Shown: positions 42,027-54,002, counted from the first letter of the stretch. The stretch: 64,000 nucleotides of DNA from Symbiodinium natans (GCA_905221605.1 CAJNDS010002224.1:652523-716522); one strand, 5' to 3'. The notes: a model not told the origin generated them from the letters alone. Numbers and translations: made by a program.

Positions 42027-42734
42027 GCGGCTCAACCTGAAAACCCCTCCAAACCCCAAGCCCGGTTTAGGGTTTAGGGTTTAGGGTTAGGGTCTAGGGC
42101 TTTAGAGCTTAGGGTTTAGGAGGCCAGAAACCCTATAAGCTCATCTACCCCTGCTCTACGGGCTGCTGGCCCGAGAGTCCGTAAGGGCTTTTCTAACCGA
42201 GCCAATGCGATTTAGGGATTGTCTGAGGGTAGTTTCATGGGCCCTGCTTAGGGTTTAGGGTTTAGGGTTTAGGGTTTAGGGTCCAGGGTTTAGGGTTTAG
42301 GGTTTAGGCTAGTTTCGTGGGCCCTGAATATGGTCTCTATCCTCCTTCCAAGGGTTCTGATGTATGGGCCCGTAGCTTGTCTAGGGTATAGAAGGGGTAT
42401 TTACGGGGTAACCCTGTTCAGGGCCCATACTGAAAGGGACCATGTAACTCCCCTAAGAGATTGGGGATTGCGGGTTTAGGATTCTAGTCGTCGGTTTCTT
42501 TCTGGCTTTCGGGCCTCGGGTTTAGGAAGTTTAGGGTTTCGAGTTGTCTATACTAACTTGAAGCCTTAGCAGACATTGTAATGTTAGCTGTTTCTTAGGA
42601 ATTATAGTACCCAAAACAATACAAATTATTCCCAAGTATCCCTTTAAAGTATAGGGTTTAGGGTTGAGGGTTTAGGGTTTGGGGGTTTGGGTTTAGGGTT
42701 TGGCGTTTCGGGCCTCCTTCACTTGGCCTGCAGT

Positions 42735-42795
42735 GGAGGCTCTGTGTCAGGAGATCCGCGATGCTGTCGAAAAGTGCATCAACCGGAAAGCCTAG
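42735..42795 (+). CDS. Terminal exon candidate
   Basis: CACTTGGCCTGCAG acceptor, then EALCQEIRDAVEKCINRKA and TAG. A short amphipathic helix with a good acceptor. Plus strand. No family. Confidence 0.48.
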
Positions 42796-42881
42796 GATCT
42801 GAGTTTTTCCCGGGTTTAGGGTTTAGGGTTTAGGGTTTAGGGTTTAGGGTTTAGGGTTTAGGGTTTAGGGATTCGGGTTTG

Positions 42882-43004
42882 CTTGGAGGTTCATGGGCAC
42901 TTATAGCCACAATTGTAAATCTACTTATAACCTACTTGGGGGACTTGGGGAGCTTCTCGGTGCAGTTATAATTGGGGTTATAAGTACCCTGAACCTCCAA
43001 GTAA
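42882..43004. mobile_element. Introner-like element, family C, uninterrupted
   Basis: Arms CTTGGAGGTTCATGGGCACTTATA and TTATAAGTACCCTGAACCTCCAAG. Interior collinear with the 41.8 and 57.7 kb copies. Confidence 0.7.
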
Positions 43005-43249
43005 GGTTTAGGAGTCTCCTTTGGCGCAGCTCTCTTAAAATGTGCAACACACCTCCCAGATCCTAAGCCCTTGACCCCAAACCCTCTGAACCCGTAACCC
43101 CACCCTTAGGGTTTAGGGTTTAGGGTTTAGGGTTTAGGGTTTAGGGTTTAGGGTTTAGGGTGTAGGGAATCCGCACCAAACCATTGAAACAAAACCCCTA
43201 AACCAAGAAGGCCGAACCCCTGGCTTCGCCTTCACCCTCCCCACCCTTG

Positions 43250-43780
43250 CTTGGTCCAGGGTTTCGGGTTTTAGGGTTTAGGGCTTTAGGGGTTTTAGGG
43301 CTTTAGGTTTTTCGGGCTTAGGGTTTTAGGGTTTTCGGGCTTTAGGGTTTCAGGGCTTTCGGGGTTTTAGGGTTTTAGGGTGTAGGGTTTGGGGTTTAGA
43401 GGGTTTAGGGTTTAGGGGTCCCACCCCGACACCAACTCGGAGAGAGACGCCGTCGTAGACCAGGTCAGCGCCCACCTCGGATTTGGCACTGAAGGGCTTT
43501 TGGGGTTTAGGGTTTAGGGCTTAGGGCTCTGGGGTTTAGTGCCCCTGCTTACTACTAATTGCATTAGAACCCCAAAAATAACAATAAGCTTGCTTAAAAG
43601 GGGTTTTTGGGGGGGGTTCTTAAGCAAATAGTAGCTTATGGTTTCGGGGTTTAGGAGCTTAGGCGTTTCGGGTTTAAGCTTATAAAAGTTTACCGTGAAC
43701 CCTAAACCACGTGGCCCCCCGCATATTTTTGCAAGTTAAGGGAGTCCTGGAAAAGGAGTCCCTGGATGTGGAAAGCCTCG
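43250..43780. other. Repeats, a strand-ambiguous exon and a hairpin
   Basis: TTTTAGGG-type units lie at 43,265-43,400. At 43,420-43,505 the minus strand reads AKSEVGADLVYDGVSLRV between CTTCAG and G|GTGTCGG, while the plus strand reads SHPDTNSERDAVVDQVSAHL. A hairpin with a GCAAATAGTAG end lies at 43,545-43,640. Confidence 0.4.
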
Positions 43781-44082
43781 TATAACACTTAATTCTGAGG
43801 ATTCTGACATGAGAGCTGCGGGGTTGGCAGGGTTAACGATGTTTTGGGCTTAAGGCTGTTGGCTCTCGAATAGTTAATATTGAGCATAAGGAAAATCGGA
43901 AAAATACGTGATAATATACCCAACGCAAGGGAAAAAGAAGGTAGCCCTCTCTTATCAGCTAGATTTTGCTGTCGCAGCAAGCCTAGCAGTAAACAAGGCC
44001 AGCAGCAGAAGGGAATAAGTGAGCGGCAGGGCTTTTCTGCGAGGACACCCCGCGTATGCACTCAGACCCTAAACACACTCAC

Positions 44083-44179
44083 CAATAACAGGACCAGGAA
44101 TACAAGCCCTGCTCTGGTGTAACGGGTTGGCGCTTGAATTGCCTGAATCTGGGCCACAGAATCAAACGGCACTTGGGAA
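44083..44179 (-). CDS. Internal exon with GTGAGT donor
   Basis: TTCTGCTTAAG acceptor (minus), then SQVPFDSVAQIQAIQAPTRY and TRAGLVFLVLLL, donor TTG|GTGAGT. The strong donor fixes the strand. The end is hydrophobic. It may follow the exon at 44,474-44,757 with a CA-repeat intron between them (44,285-44,330). Confidence 0.55.
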
Positions 44180-44473
44180 CTTAAGCAGAAGCAGCTTTTT
44201 GGACAAGATGAGTTGAAAAGATAACATAGTAAACATACCCGAGATTTCAGCACGCAACTATATCATACATGCACGATCACACAAACGAACACACACACAC
44301 ACACACACACAAAGACAGACAAAGACAAAGAACGACGCGACAATTTGCGAGGTGACGAACCACCTCCCCTCACCCCACCAAAAATGATAACCGAGATTGC
44401 AGCTCCACCCACTGCTAGGGGGCGGCCAACGAAGAGCCTAACAGTGTGGTGCTGGAAACGTACCTGCAAACTA

Positions 44474-44757
44474 GAGCGCGCCTGGGCCTGGCAGATTGCT
44501 GCCATACAGGCTCGCAAGTTGTTCCAGTAAGCTTGTCTTGTCATCTTTCTTGGGCTTCCTCCCATCCTGGGCAGTGCTGCCGCCGCCCTTCCGCTTGTTG
44601 ACCACTTTCTTTCCGGGCACGTTCTGGAAAATGTCTTCGTCACGCTTCTGGATAGTTGCCACAAGATGCTGCTCCAAGCCACTGACATGCTTAGATATGC
44701 TCAGCTGTGTGGCACACAGCAACATAAGGGAGTCAACCCCGAACGCAGTAGGCACTC
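44474..44757 (-). CDS. Exon of a Lys-rich helical protein
   Basis: The minus strand reads FGVDSLMLLCATQLSISKHV, SGLEQHLVATIQKRDEDIFQ, then NVPGKKVVNKRKGGGSTAQD, GRKPKKDDKTSLLEQLASLY and GSNLPGPGAL, then TAG. About 90 codons make it one of the longest real-looking exons here. It could be a downstream exon of the methyltransferase gene (45.3-48.3 kb), but nothing in its sequence shows that. The other long minus frame over it is a shadow. Confidence 0.62.
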
Positions 44758-45039
44758 GAAACCCTAAACCCTAAACCCTAATTAAATCCTAAACCCTAAA
44801 CCCAAAACCTTGCAGTCGCCTCACAGGGGGTGATTTCGGGTTGCAAGGGATTAGGGCAAGTTTAGGTGGAGGGTTTTCAGGCAAAGACTACGGCTCAAGG
44901 AGTGTTGGGTGTAAGTGCAAAGGGCAGGTATGGGTGTAGGGTTTGCAAGAGGGGTTTAGGGTTTAGGGTTTGTTTAGGGGTTTAGCGGTTTAGGGTCGGG
45001 TTTGGGGAACACAGGACGACCGCACCTGAGAGACACAGA

Positions 45040-45064
45040 GCAGACACACACGCGCGCGCGCGCG

Positions 45065-45098
<34 letters not shown>

Positions 45099-45155
45099 AG
45101 AAAAAACACATGCACACGCACACGCACACGCACACGCACACGCACACGCACACGC
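45040..45155. repeat. CA/CG microsatellite
   Basis: CGCGCG, CACACA and ACGCAC runs. Frames through it are artefacts. Confidence 0.95.
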
Positions 45156-45299
45156 AGATGCCGACACAGGGCCCAGGGTTCAGGGAACGGACGTGCACCA
45201 ATACTTCCACCTTCCCCACGCAGCCCCCCACCTACTGCAAGACGTCAGCCCCTTCCGACGATCCAGGGGCCCACGCACATGACACAAAACAACCTCTAC

Positions 45300-48200
45300 C
45301 AAGTGCCCATTGAATCCAGACCCCTCATTTTTGGCCGCAGTGCCAAGCCTGTAATACCAAACATCCCAAGCTTTTACCAGGCCACGACCAGGTCGACAGG
45401 CCCGGAGAACTGGCACCTTTCCGCGATCTCGCGCGCGGACGGGCCGCCCCAGGCATAACCTCAGACTGCAACGAACCTACACCCTAAACCCGAAACCCAA
45501 TTCCCCTAAACCTTAAACCTTAAACCCTAAACCCTAAACCATATACACCTTGTAGCCCAGGTGCCAACGAAGCGAAGCCGAGCGCGCGCAACAGAGGACA
45601 AGCCTTCAATGAGTCCGTCTGCAGCAGCTTGCACCTGTGACAGGTTGGCCCTTTGGCCGGGGTTCAGGGTTTAGGGGTTTAGGGTTTAGGGTTTCTGAAG
45701 CCCTGTAATTGTAGGGCTTGGTTCTTTTTTTGACTGTATAACTATAGGGTTTAGGGTTCTGAGTTGCGCAACGAACCCTAGACCCTATATCGATCGGGCA
45801 GCAAGTTTTTTTGATCTGAACCCTTTCAAACCCTAAACCCTAAACCCTATTCAGAGACCCTAGTTCATGGCACCTCATGATTTTTTACTTGGGCCCCAAA
45901 GTCCCTTAAAGGGAAGTACTTTAAGGCACAAGTGTTCCGTATCTAGGCACACAGGGATAGGCTTCTACTCAGGGGTCTTCGGGAGCGTCAAGGATTTCCC
46001 CAAACCCTAAACCCTAAACCCTGAAAAAAAGTAACTCCAAGGGCCTGGTCGATGACGTCGGGGTGGTCCGTGGCGCACACCTGGAGGGGTCAGGGAACAG
46101 GGTTCAGGGTTTAGGGTTTAGGGTTTGGGGTTCAGGGTTTGGGGGTGCTAGCAATGGACCATGTACCCTGAACTGCCATCCCCTGAGCCCGAGGCCTAAA
46201 GTAGAACTTGGGCCTGGGGGGGGAGGGGGGAACCCGAAACCCTAAATCCTGAACCCTGAACCCTGAACCCTACACCCTAAACCCTAAACCCTGAACCCTG
46301 AACCCTAGGAGAGGGGGGGGGGGGGGGGGGGGGGGGGAGGGGGACGAAAGCTCCGCAATATGGGTCAACGTTGGCAGGGCTGGTAGAGTCGATTCTGAAA
46401 CCTGAGGGTTCGAAACCTGACGGCAACGAGGCGATTTAGGGTTTAGGGTTTAGGGTTTAGGGTTTAGGGTTTAGGCCCTTCAACCCGAAAGCCCCCAGCG
46501 ACGACGGGAAGCTCAAAGGTGGGGAAAGCCCCCGAAGAGAGGTTTAGGGATTAGGGTGTAGGGTTTGGGGTTTAGATTTGCGGTATAGGGTTACTAAACC
46601 CTAAAACCATAAACCCGGTTTAGGGCCTAGGGTTTGGGCTCCCCAACAAAGGTCAGGTGGCCTACAATCCTAGACCCTAGGCCCTATATCCCCAGAATCC
46701 TCAACCCCAAGCCCTGTAACTCTAGAACCCACCCTGGAACCCTAGAACCCTGTAAAACCATAAGCCCTATGTAATATAAACCTAGAACCCTTAGAACCCT
46801 GTAACCCTCAAACCCTTTGACCCAAACCCCTAGAACCAGCCCCAAACCCTAGAACCGAAGAACCCAATAACACCTCAAACCCTAAACCCTAAACCCTATA
46901 GGCCTATCTATTCCCAAAACCCAAAACCCTAAACCCTATAATTAGCCCTAAACCCTAAACCCTAAACCCTAAACCCTAAACCCTAAACCCTAAACCCTAA
47001 ACCCTAACAAGAAGCCCCAACGTTGAGTGCCCGTAGACCGACCTCCGCCCCCAAGGCCGCCAGCGCCGCGCTGAGGAGAGGCAGCCCCGAACCCAGCTCC
47101 AGCACTTTCAGCCCGGGCCTTGTGGTTTAGGGTTTAGGGTTTAGGGTTTAGGGTTCAGGGTTTAGGGTTTAGGGTTTAGGGGGTTTAGGGTTTGGGGGTT
47201 TGGGGTTTATAGGGTTTAGGGTTTGGGGTTTAGGGGTTTAGGGGATTGGGGTTTAGGGGTTTAGGGTTTAGGGGTTTAGGGGTTTAGGGTTTAGGGTTTA
47301 GGGTTTAGGGCTCTAGCGTTTAGGGCTCTAGGGTTAGGGCTCTAGGCTTGAGGGCCTGTAGGGATTCAGGGGGCTTAGGGCTTAGGGCTTAGTTAGTTGA
47401 GGGTTGTGGACTTTAAGTCTTCGGGCGTTAAGGTTTCAAGGTTTACTGGGCTCAACAAAGCTAACCCTAGAGCTCCAATCTAGGGTTTAGGGTTTAGGGT
47501 TTGGGGTTTAGGGTTTGGGGTTTAGGGTTTGGGGGGGTTTAAGGGTTGATAATGGCTCAGAGCGTCAAGGCGTCTGAGTAGGTCTCCTGCACATGTCCCA
47601 GCAGCGCCAGGGATCCAGGCCACACCTGCTTAGGGTTTAGGGTTTAGGGTTTAAGGGTTAGGGTTTAGGGTTTAGGGTTTAGGGTTTAGGGTTTAGGGTT
47701 TAGGGCTCAGGGTTCCGGGCTTCCAGGCTTTCGTGTTTATGGGCTCAGGGTTTTAGGGTTTAGGGTTTTAGATCCCCTAAACCCTTTAGGGGTTTAGGTC
47801 CCCCAAACCCTCAACCCTACACCCTCTAGGCGTTCATGATTTTGGGGCTTGGGGCGTTTAAGGGCTGGGAGTTTTCGACGGTTTTTAGGGTTTGAAGCTG
47901 TTGGGGTTTGCTTAGGGTAAGTTTGGGTTTTTGTTTTAGGGTTCTGGGGTTCCAGGGCTTTTGCATTTTTGTTAAGGATCAAGGGTTTACACGTCCTTAC
48001 TGAAGCCGTATTCTCACTAAAGTCTTCGGAGTTCTGTAGTCAAGGGATCCGACACTCTAACCCCTAACCCTTAAACCTTACCACCATTGCTGGTAAACAA
48101 AAGCTGTTCTATACTCCCTTCGGTTGCTTTGAGGGTGTATATGCGGCAACCATTAGTCCGAAACATCCTGTGGGTTTAGGGTTTAGGGTTTAGGGTTTAG

Positions 48201-48330
48201 GGTTCAGGGTTCAGGGTTTAGGGTTTCGGGAAACTACGGGCCTTGTTTCCCGACCAAACGCCGGTAGCCCTGGTCTCTTCCGAGAGTACCAGCCGCCACG
48301 TACCTTCACCATCCTTGGCAACAGTTTTTC
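45300..48330 (-). CDS. SAM-dependent methyltransferase, METTL21/Methyltransf_16 type, seven exons
   Basis: Exons (minus): 48330-48260, AKDGEGTWRLVLSEETRATG; 47625-47564, VWPGSLALLGHVQETYSDAL; 47118-47043, PGLKVLELGSGLPLLSAALA then ALGAE; 46080-46036, VCATDHPDVIDQALG; 45634-45549, IEGLSSVARARLRFVGTWA; 45459-45378, GGPSAREIAERCQFSGPVDL then VVAW; 45348-45300, LGTAAKNEGSGFNGHL. Order and content match the family: TG..VWP before motif I (LELGSG), then acidic TDHP, then DLVVA. Joints at 48260/47625 (phase 0), 47564/47118 (phase 2, GC donor), 47043/46080 (phase 0), 46036/45634 (phase 0) and 45378/45348 (phase 2) all fit; 45549/45459 is not solved. Introns are mostly telomere-type repeats, one only 29 nt. 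Known family members methylate lysine of proteins; the substrate here is unknown. First and last exons are not identified. Confidence 0.72.
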
Positions 48331-48935
48331 CTTGGGGAGGAAATGAACCCCGAAAAGGGTTTAGGGTTTAGGGTCAGGGTTTATAGGGTTTATAGGGTTT
48401 ATAGGGTTTGTAGGGTTTATAGGGTTTATAGGGTTTGTAGGGTTTATAGGGTTTATAGGGCTTATAGGGTTCATCGGGTTTATAGGGTTTATAGGGTTTG
48501 TAGGGTTTATAGGATTTGTAGGGTTTAGGGTTTGGGGTCCGTATACCTGAAGAGGGATGATAATACCATAGGGTATATCTGACCCCGCAGTGTGTGTATC
48601 ATGCTCACGGTGAAGCCTTTCTTATGCTCCTATTATAACATAGTGCACTGTTTTCTAGACTGCCTGGGCTTGTACCTGTTTATTATCATCTACTATCTGC
48701 TTCTTATTTAGCATGGGTATATACTTATAACTTACAAGTTATGTTTACCCTCTAGACCCAACAGTAATTCTAGGAGAAAAAGGTGTCCTTTTTGGTTGAA
48801 ATGGGGCTTGTAAGGGAACCTGGACCCATGAGAAAGGGAATAAGGGCCTACTCTGGGTCCTAGTAGCCCTAAACCCTAAACCCTAAACCCTAAACCCTAA
48901 CCCCTAAACCCTAAACTCTACTTGAAACAACAAAC

Positions 48936-49042
48936 CAAAAATGTGGCGCTGCCTTGAGCCAGGTGTCCCTTTCGGGCACCGGACCTTCGAGGATGTGCCG
49001 TGCCCTTTTGCCGCGACGGGGGCTGGGCGGCGCCTGGGTGGC
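48936..49042 (-). CDS. Candidate internal exon
   Basis: TCTATCCAG acceptor (minus), then ATQAPPSPRRGKRARHILEG and PVPERDTWLKAAPHF, leaving TG|GTTTGT. Could be upstream of the methyltransferase exons. No family. Confidence 0.5.
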
Positions 49043-49059
49043 CTGGATAGAAGGAGAGG

Positions 49060-49560
49060 CCCCCCCCCCCCCCCCCCCCCTCCCCACTCTACTTAGGGTT
49101 TAGGGTTTAGGGTTTTGAGTTGAGGCCCCTTCCTATACTCGTAGTGTAAGGGACTAACAAGCTTGGCTACAGTACAGACATGTCCATGTACATCCGGCGG
49201 CTATGCTATGCTACGCTACGCTATGCTGATGCTACGGAAGAAGTACTGTGCCATGTTGTGGCATACTTTTCCTGGCTTGTACTACACGTTAACCTACACT
49301 TGTACACGACCCTGTACGATACGGTAGCACTTTAGGTCAAGCTTTACTGCTACACTACACTACACTACACTGTACTGTACTATAATACTATATACTATAT
49401 ACTATATCCTATGTACTATACCATACTATACTATACTTCACTTCAACATAGTAGCGTGGCATTTAGTATTATGATACACGCGCACATCTATGTGTATCCA
49501 AAATGTTTTTTTCACAAGAACAAAACAACAATGAATAAACAACACTTCACATGCTAACAT
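49060..49560. repeat. Poly-C, TATGC and ACTAT/CTACA simple repeats
   Basis: C20 at 49,062-49,081, then GCTATGCTACGC, CTACACTACACTACACT and ACTATATACTATATACT runs to 49,430. No coding sequence seen. Confidence 0.85.
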
Positions 49561-50142
49561 ACAAGGGTCTATATTTTACATATCAGAAGACTTCGGGCGG
49601 CTTAAGCACAAAACCCTAAACCCCAAACCGGCACCCTAACCCCTAAACCCAATCCGACCCTACACCTTAAACCCTAAAAACCCTAAACCCCAAACCTCAA
49701 GCTGAAAGGTCATCGATGTGTATTTGTTTACATTGCTGAACGAGATCAGCTCCAACCTTTCGGTCATTAGGGGGTTGCCCCGAATATATGCCCTTCCACC
49801 CCCCCCCCCCCCCAAAAAAAAAAAAAAAAAAAAAAAAACATGACATCTGCATTCTTGGCACAACCCAAAAAGGTGCTTCCATTCTGGGAAGGGGTTGATC
49901 TGCAGGGCCTGCTAGGATAATTATGTAAAATTCCTATGGGCTGACAAGGCAGGGGAATGTAGGGGCATTTTGGCAACAGGAACTTTGACCAACTACCATG
50001 TGTTGATGAGAAACAGTGAGCTGTTCCTGTGCCTATGCAACAGACTCACTGTGTCAATCGCAAACCCCGAACCTCCGACCCTAAACCCTAAACTCTAAAC
50101 CCTAAACCCTAAACTCTAAACCCTAAACCCTAAACGCGTAAC

Positions 50143-50247
50143 CCCTGCCTCACAAGACGACGCGTCTCCACCACACGCCGCATCCGCATCCCCGGCCGCC
50201 AGAAGCCGCGCAAGGACCAGGAGCGGCCAGCAGGCCCGAATCACCAT
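50143..50247 (-). CDS. First exon with signal-peptide-like start
   Basis: ATG at 50247 opens MVIRACWPLLVLARLLAAGD then ADAACGGDASSCEAG, exactly 35 codons to a GGG|GTTACG border. A short basic start, a Leu-rich core and an Ala-Gly-Asp/Ala-x-Ala cleavage-type region look like a secretory signal, as also found at the front of secondary-plastid targeting sequences. Following exons are not proven. 48,936-49,042 is a candidate. Confidence 0.55.
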
Positions 50248-50721
50248 GGGTTTAGGGTTTAGGGTTTAAGGTTTAGGATTTAGGGTTTAAGGTTTAGGGT
50301 CTGGGGCATGACATGGGGTTAAAGGGTTTAGGACATTTAGAGGGCTTAGGGTTTAGGGCATGACATGGGGTTAAAGGGTTTAGGACATTTAGTGTAGGGT
50401 TCGGGTTCAGGTGATTCGCGTCAGGGTCAAATTTTCAGTATGAGGACTTTCGGGTTACGGTTTGGGTCGTAGGTGGGGTTTCAGGGATTTGAGACTTTGT
50501 GGCCTAGGGTTTAACCCTAAACCCCAAACGCGAAGGGCTCTTCTAGGAGTCTGAGAGTTGGAGGATAGACTCGGGACCTCCAAAGATCATTAAAGAGCTA
50601 ATAGGGGGTTTAGTCCTAAACCCCTAAGCCCTACACCCCTCAATCCTTAACCCTACCTTCTGAACCCTTCAACCCGCAACCCTAAAGCCTAAACCCGAAT
50701 CCCTATTATAAACCTATCTTA

Positions 50722-50825
50722 GGCATGTTGTAGTCCGCCGCAGCCACGCTGGAAGCCAACGCCTAGCCATGTCGGGTCCACCCATTCACCCACTCGCCCG
50801 AACTCTAGGGTTCCAGGAACCGTGG
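50722..50825 (-). CDS. Candidate exon
   Basis: The minus strand reads ATVPGTLEFGRVGEWVDPTW then LGVGFQRGCGGLQHA, stop TAA. CCCTAG inside it may be the acceptor. Strong protein appearance, no family. Confidence 0.48.
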
Positions 50826-50914
50826 CGGTTTAGGGTTTAGGGTTTGGGGTTTGTGGTTTATGGTTTGGGGTTTATAGGTTCAGGGTTTAGGGTTACTGTT
50901 TGGGGCTTCTTGGG

Positions 50915-51000
50915 TTTAATGTCGGCTTCAGGAGGAAGACGCCTTCTCCGGAGCAGCATTTCCATCTTGATTCCATCTTGACAGGAGCGAAAGACAACTC
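50915..51000 (-). CDS. Candidate exon
   Basis: The minus strand reads RSCQDGIKMEMLLRRRRLPP then EADIKP. Direct repeat TTCCATCTTGA on its 5' side. Borders unclear. Confidence 0.38.
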
Positions 51001-51129
51001 ACCCACCCCCCCCTCACCCCACACCCCGTCCCCACCGTGGACCTACTTCTTGCACCCCTACACCCTGCACCCTAAATCCAGCACCCTGAGACCTGCCCTA
51101 AACCCTAACCCTAAACCCGAAACCCTAAA

Positions 51130-52900
51130 CCCTGAACCCTTATTGTCGAGTATAAGGCCACTCTTGGCCGTCGTTTCCCTGTGCAGTGTGCAGAGAAGGC
51201 TCCGCACCACTCGCCACTCAAGAAGCAAAGCTCAGAACCAAGAACTACGCCCTTTGAATAGCAAGACACCAATCCCCCCCCCCCTACCCCCCCGCCCCCA
51301 CTAAACCCTGAACCTAAACCCTTCAACCCGAAATCACATTCCCCAATTCCCTACTAAGAACAAGGGGGAAAAGTGCAACCGCCTAGAAATAAACCTTTGC
51401 TCAGCAACCTAGGATTTAAAGAAAGGTGCCCTTTTTGCCTAAAAGGGTTTATAAACCCTAAACCCCAAACACCTAAACTTTCTGAACTCTAAACCCCCGA
51501 ACCCTTAAAAGCGCAACCGCCTTCGTTGATGTGGAGGCTCTCGAGGGTCTCCGCGTGGGAGCTCTTCGAGCTTCGAGAGTGCCGGGAGGAGCGACCTGAA
51601 TGGGTTGTCGGACTTCCTGTAGGGTTTAGGGTTTAGGGTTTAGGGTTTAGGGTTTAGGGTTTAGGGTTTAGGGCTTAGGGCTTAGGGTTTAGGGCTTAGG
51701 GCTTGGGGTTGAGGGTTGAGGGTTTGGGGTTTAGTTTATTTTTATGGCTTTGTAGACCCTGAACCCTAAACGCCAACCCTAAACCCCAACCCTGAACCCT
51801 AAACCCGAAACCCTAAAGCCTACCCCTGAACCCTAAGCCCCTGAACCCTTGAAACTGGCTGGTTCTTAGTAGGGAATGAGGGAATGAGGTACCCTGTATC
51901 CCCTTAGATATACATATATATATATATATAAATATATTTGCTTTTATTTATTTATGTATATGTATTTCCAAAAATTAGAGGTACCCTAAACCCTAAACCT
52001 TGAACCCTACACCCCCCAAATATACCCCAAGTAGAATAGAATCCCCTTCAATATCAAACCCAAAACCCTAAACCCTAAACCCTAAACCCTAAACCCCAAC
52101 CCCAAGTAGAATAGAATCCCCTTCAAGGACCCTCGGAGGGAACGAAGGGTCCCCGGGCTGGTGCGCGTGACCGACGCCCGGTTCGGTGGGGAGATGGGCA
52201 GCGGCTCCTCCTGGGGGTTTAGGGCTTAGGGTTTAGGGTTTGGGGTTTAGGGTTTGGGGTTTAGGGTTTAGGGTTTGGGGTTTAGGGTTTGGGGTTTAGG
52301 GTTTGGGGCTTAGGGTTTAGGGTTTGGGGTTTGGGGTTTGGGGTTTGGGGTTTAGGGTAGTTGTTTAGGGCTTGGGGTGTAGGGGTTAGGGGTTTCGGGT
52401 TTCTGGTTTAGGGTTTGGGGTTTAGGGTAGTTGTTTAGGGCTTGGGGTTTAAGGATTGGGGTTTGGGGTTTCGGGTTTGGAATTCTTCGTTTGGGTGTAA
52501 GGTAGTTGTTTAGGGTTGGGGTTTAAGGCCTGGGGTTTGGGACTTGGGGCTTGGGGCTTTGAGGTTTGGGGCTTGGGGTTTCGGGGTTTTGGGGGTTGTA
52601 GGGCTTTAGGCTTCAGGCGTTGCAGGGCTTTAGGGGTTGCAGGGTTTGAAGGCTTGGGATGTAGGGCTCCAAGATGTGGATGTTAGGGCTTAGGGAGTGT
52701 AAAGCTTGAGGAGTTCTAGGGCCTTAGGGCTTTTAGGGGTTTGGGGCTTCAGGTTCTTTGAGATTAGGTCTTTAAGAGTTGGTATATTCCTTATTCACGG
52801 GCCATGGGGCTGGCCGACTTGTCCCGTGGGAGATTTCGGGCGATTCTCCACCGCGGATCTCCTCGGTTGCCCGGCCCCAGCACCACTGCCCTAGACCCTA
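51130..52900. other. Mixed stretch with ambiguous exons
   Basis: At 51,140-51,260 both strands are open (minus SELCFLSGEWCGAFSAHCTG, plus VQCAEKAPHHSPLKKQSSEP). At 51,520-51,625 three frames are open (minus NPFRSLLPALSKLEELPRGD after CCTACAG). At 52,820-52,890 both strands are open again. AT repeats lie at 51,905-51,990, and TTTGGGG-type units dominate 52,215-52,640. Confidence 0.4.
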
Positions 52901-52946
52901 AACCCTAAACCCAAACCCTAAACCCTAAACCCTCTAAACCCTAAAC

Positions 52947-53224
52947 CAGCACTGAAGCAGGAAGTTGTGGATGTTCTCGGTTGAGTTTGAATTGAAAGAG
53001 TCTAAGCAAGTCTGGGGCCACAACACCAGCCCTGGCTGAGACTCAAGTATGCGAAATATTGCGGTGACATCGGAGATGAGGTCTCTCTGCAGTTCCATGA
53101 AGTTCCGTTGGCCCTGTCAACTCGGGCGAAAAAGTCAGGTGCCCGAGCTTCCGCCGTTCGCTTCTTCTGGCTCTGCTTGTTCTTCTTCTGCTTTTTGTGT
53201 CATCCGGGACAAGGGCGGAAACTT
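52947..53224 (-). CDS. Two-exon gene fragment
   Basis: Exon 1 (53224 to about 53144) enters through GGGCTTTTTCAG and reads KFPPLSRMTQKAEEEQAEPE then EANGGSSG. Exon 2 (53113-52947) enters through GAGTTGACAG and reads RNFMELQRDLISDVTAIFRI, LESQPGLVLWPQTCLDSFNS and NSTENIHNFLLQC, leaving TG|GTTTAG. The 30 nt between keeps the frame but holds two TGA codons, so it is either a tiny intron without a GT start or a read-through pair. Exon 2 is among the most protein-like sequences in the window. Family unknown. The 74-codon frame over the same region is a shadow. Confidence 0.62.
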
Positions 53225-53626
53225 CTGAAAAAGCCCTGTAGTTGCTGACCCTTCCAGGATCCTTCAATCACTCTTGATCCGTGGTTGTCCTGCCCTAAGC
53301 CCTAAACCCTAAACCCTAAACCCTAAACCCTAAACCCGAAACCCTAAACCCTAAACCCTTGTTGCTTGCGGAGAGAGGGACGGGGGGAGGGCTAGGGGTC
53401 CCGCCCAACTCATAAGCTTCCCTCTGGGCCCTGAACCCTCCCAAAAGGCGTAGAACCCCAAACCCATAACCATATTCCCTAAGAACCCTAAACCCTAAAC
53501 CCTAAACCCTAAACCCTAAACCCTAAATCCCCTATGCCCTAAAGCCAAATAAACCCTCGACCCTGGCTAGAACCCTAAAGATCTGGAGCCCTGGAACCCT
53601 GGAGCCCTGGAACCCTACAGGGATTA

Positions 53627-53832
53627 GGGTTTAGGGTTTAGGGTTTAGGGTTTAGGGTTTAGGGTTTAGGGTTTAGGGTTTAGGGTTTAGGGTTTAGGGT
53701 TTAGGGTTTAGGGTTTAGGGTTTTTAGGGTTTAGGGTTTAGGGTTTAGGGTTTAGGGTTTAGGGTTTAGGGTTTAGGGTTTAGGGTTTAGGGTTTAGGGT
53801 TTAGGGTTTAGGGTTTAGGGTTTAGGGTTTAA
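53627..53832 (+). repeat. Longest TTTAGGG array
   Basis: About 29 nearly perfect TTTAGGG units over 205 bp, broken once by an extra TTT. A family A introner follows directly at 53,833-53,936. Confidence 0.95.
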
Positions 53833-54002
53833 TATGTCCTCCCATATAACTAACAGTCGTAACAGGGATCATAATTGGGGGGTACGATAATTCCTATTCA
53901 AGATTAAGGACTGTCAGGATAAGAGGGAACATCCAAACCCATAACCCTGAATCCTAAAACCCTATAACACTGTAAGCCTACAACCCTAAACCCTAGACCC
54001 TA

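Noticed and set aside
46370-46545. Extra exons RLVAVRFRTLRFQNRLYQ and SSGAFPTFELPVVAGG
   Set aside because: They lie inside the methyltransferase intron 47042-46081, whose flanking exons already join in phase and in family order; they show that an open island alone is weak evidence.
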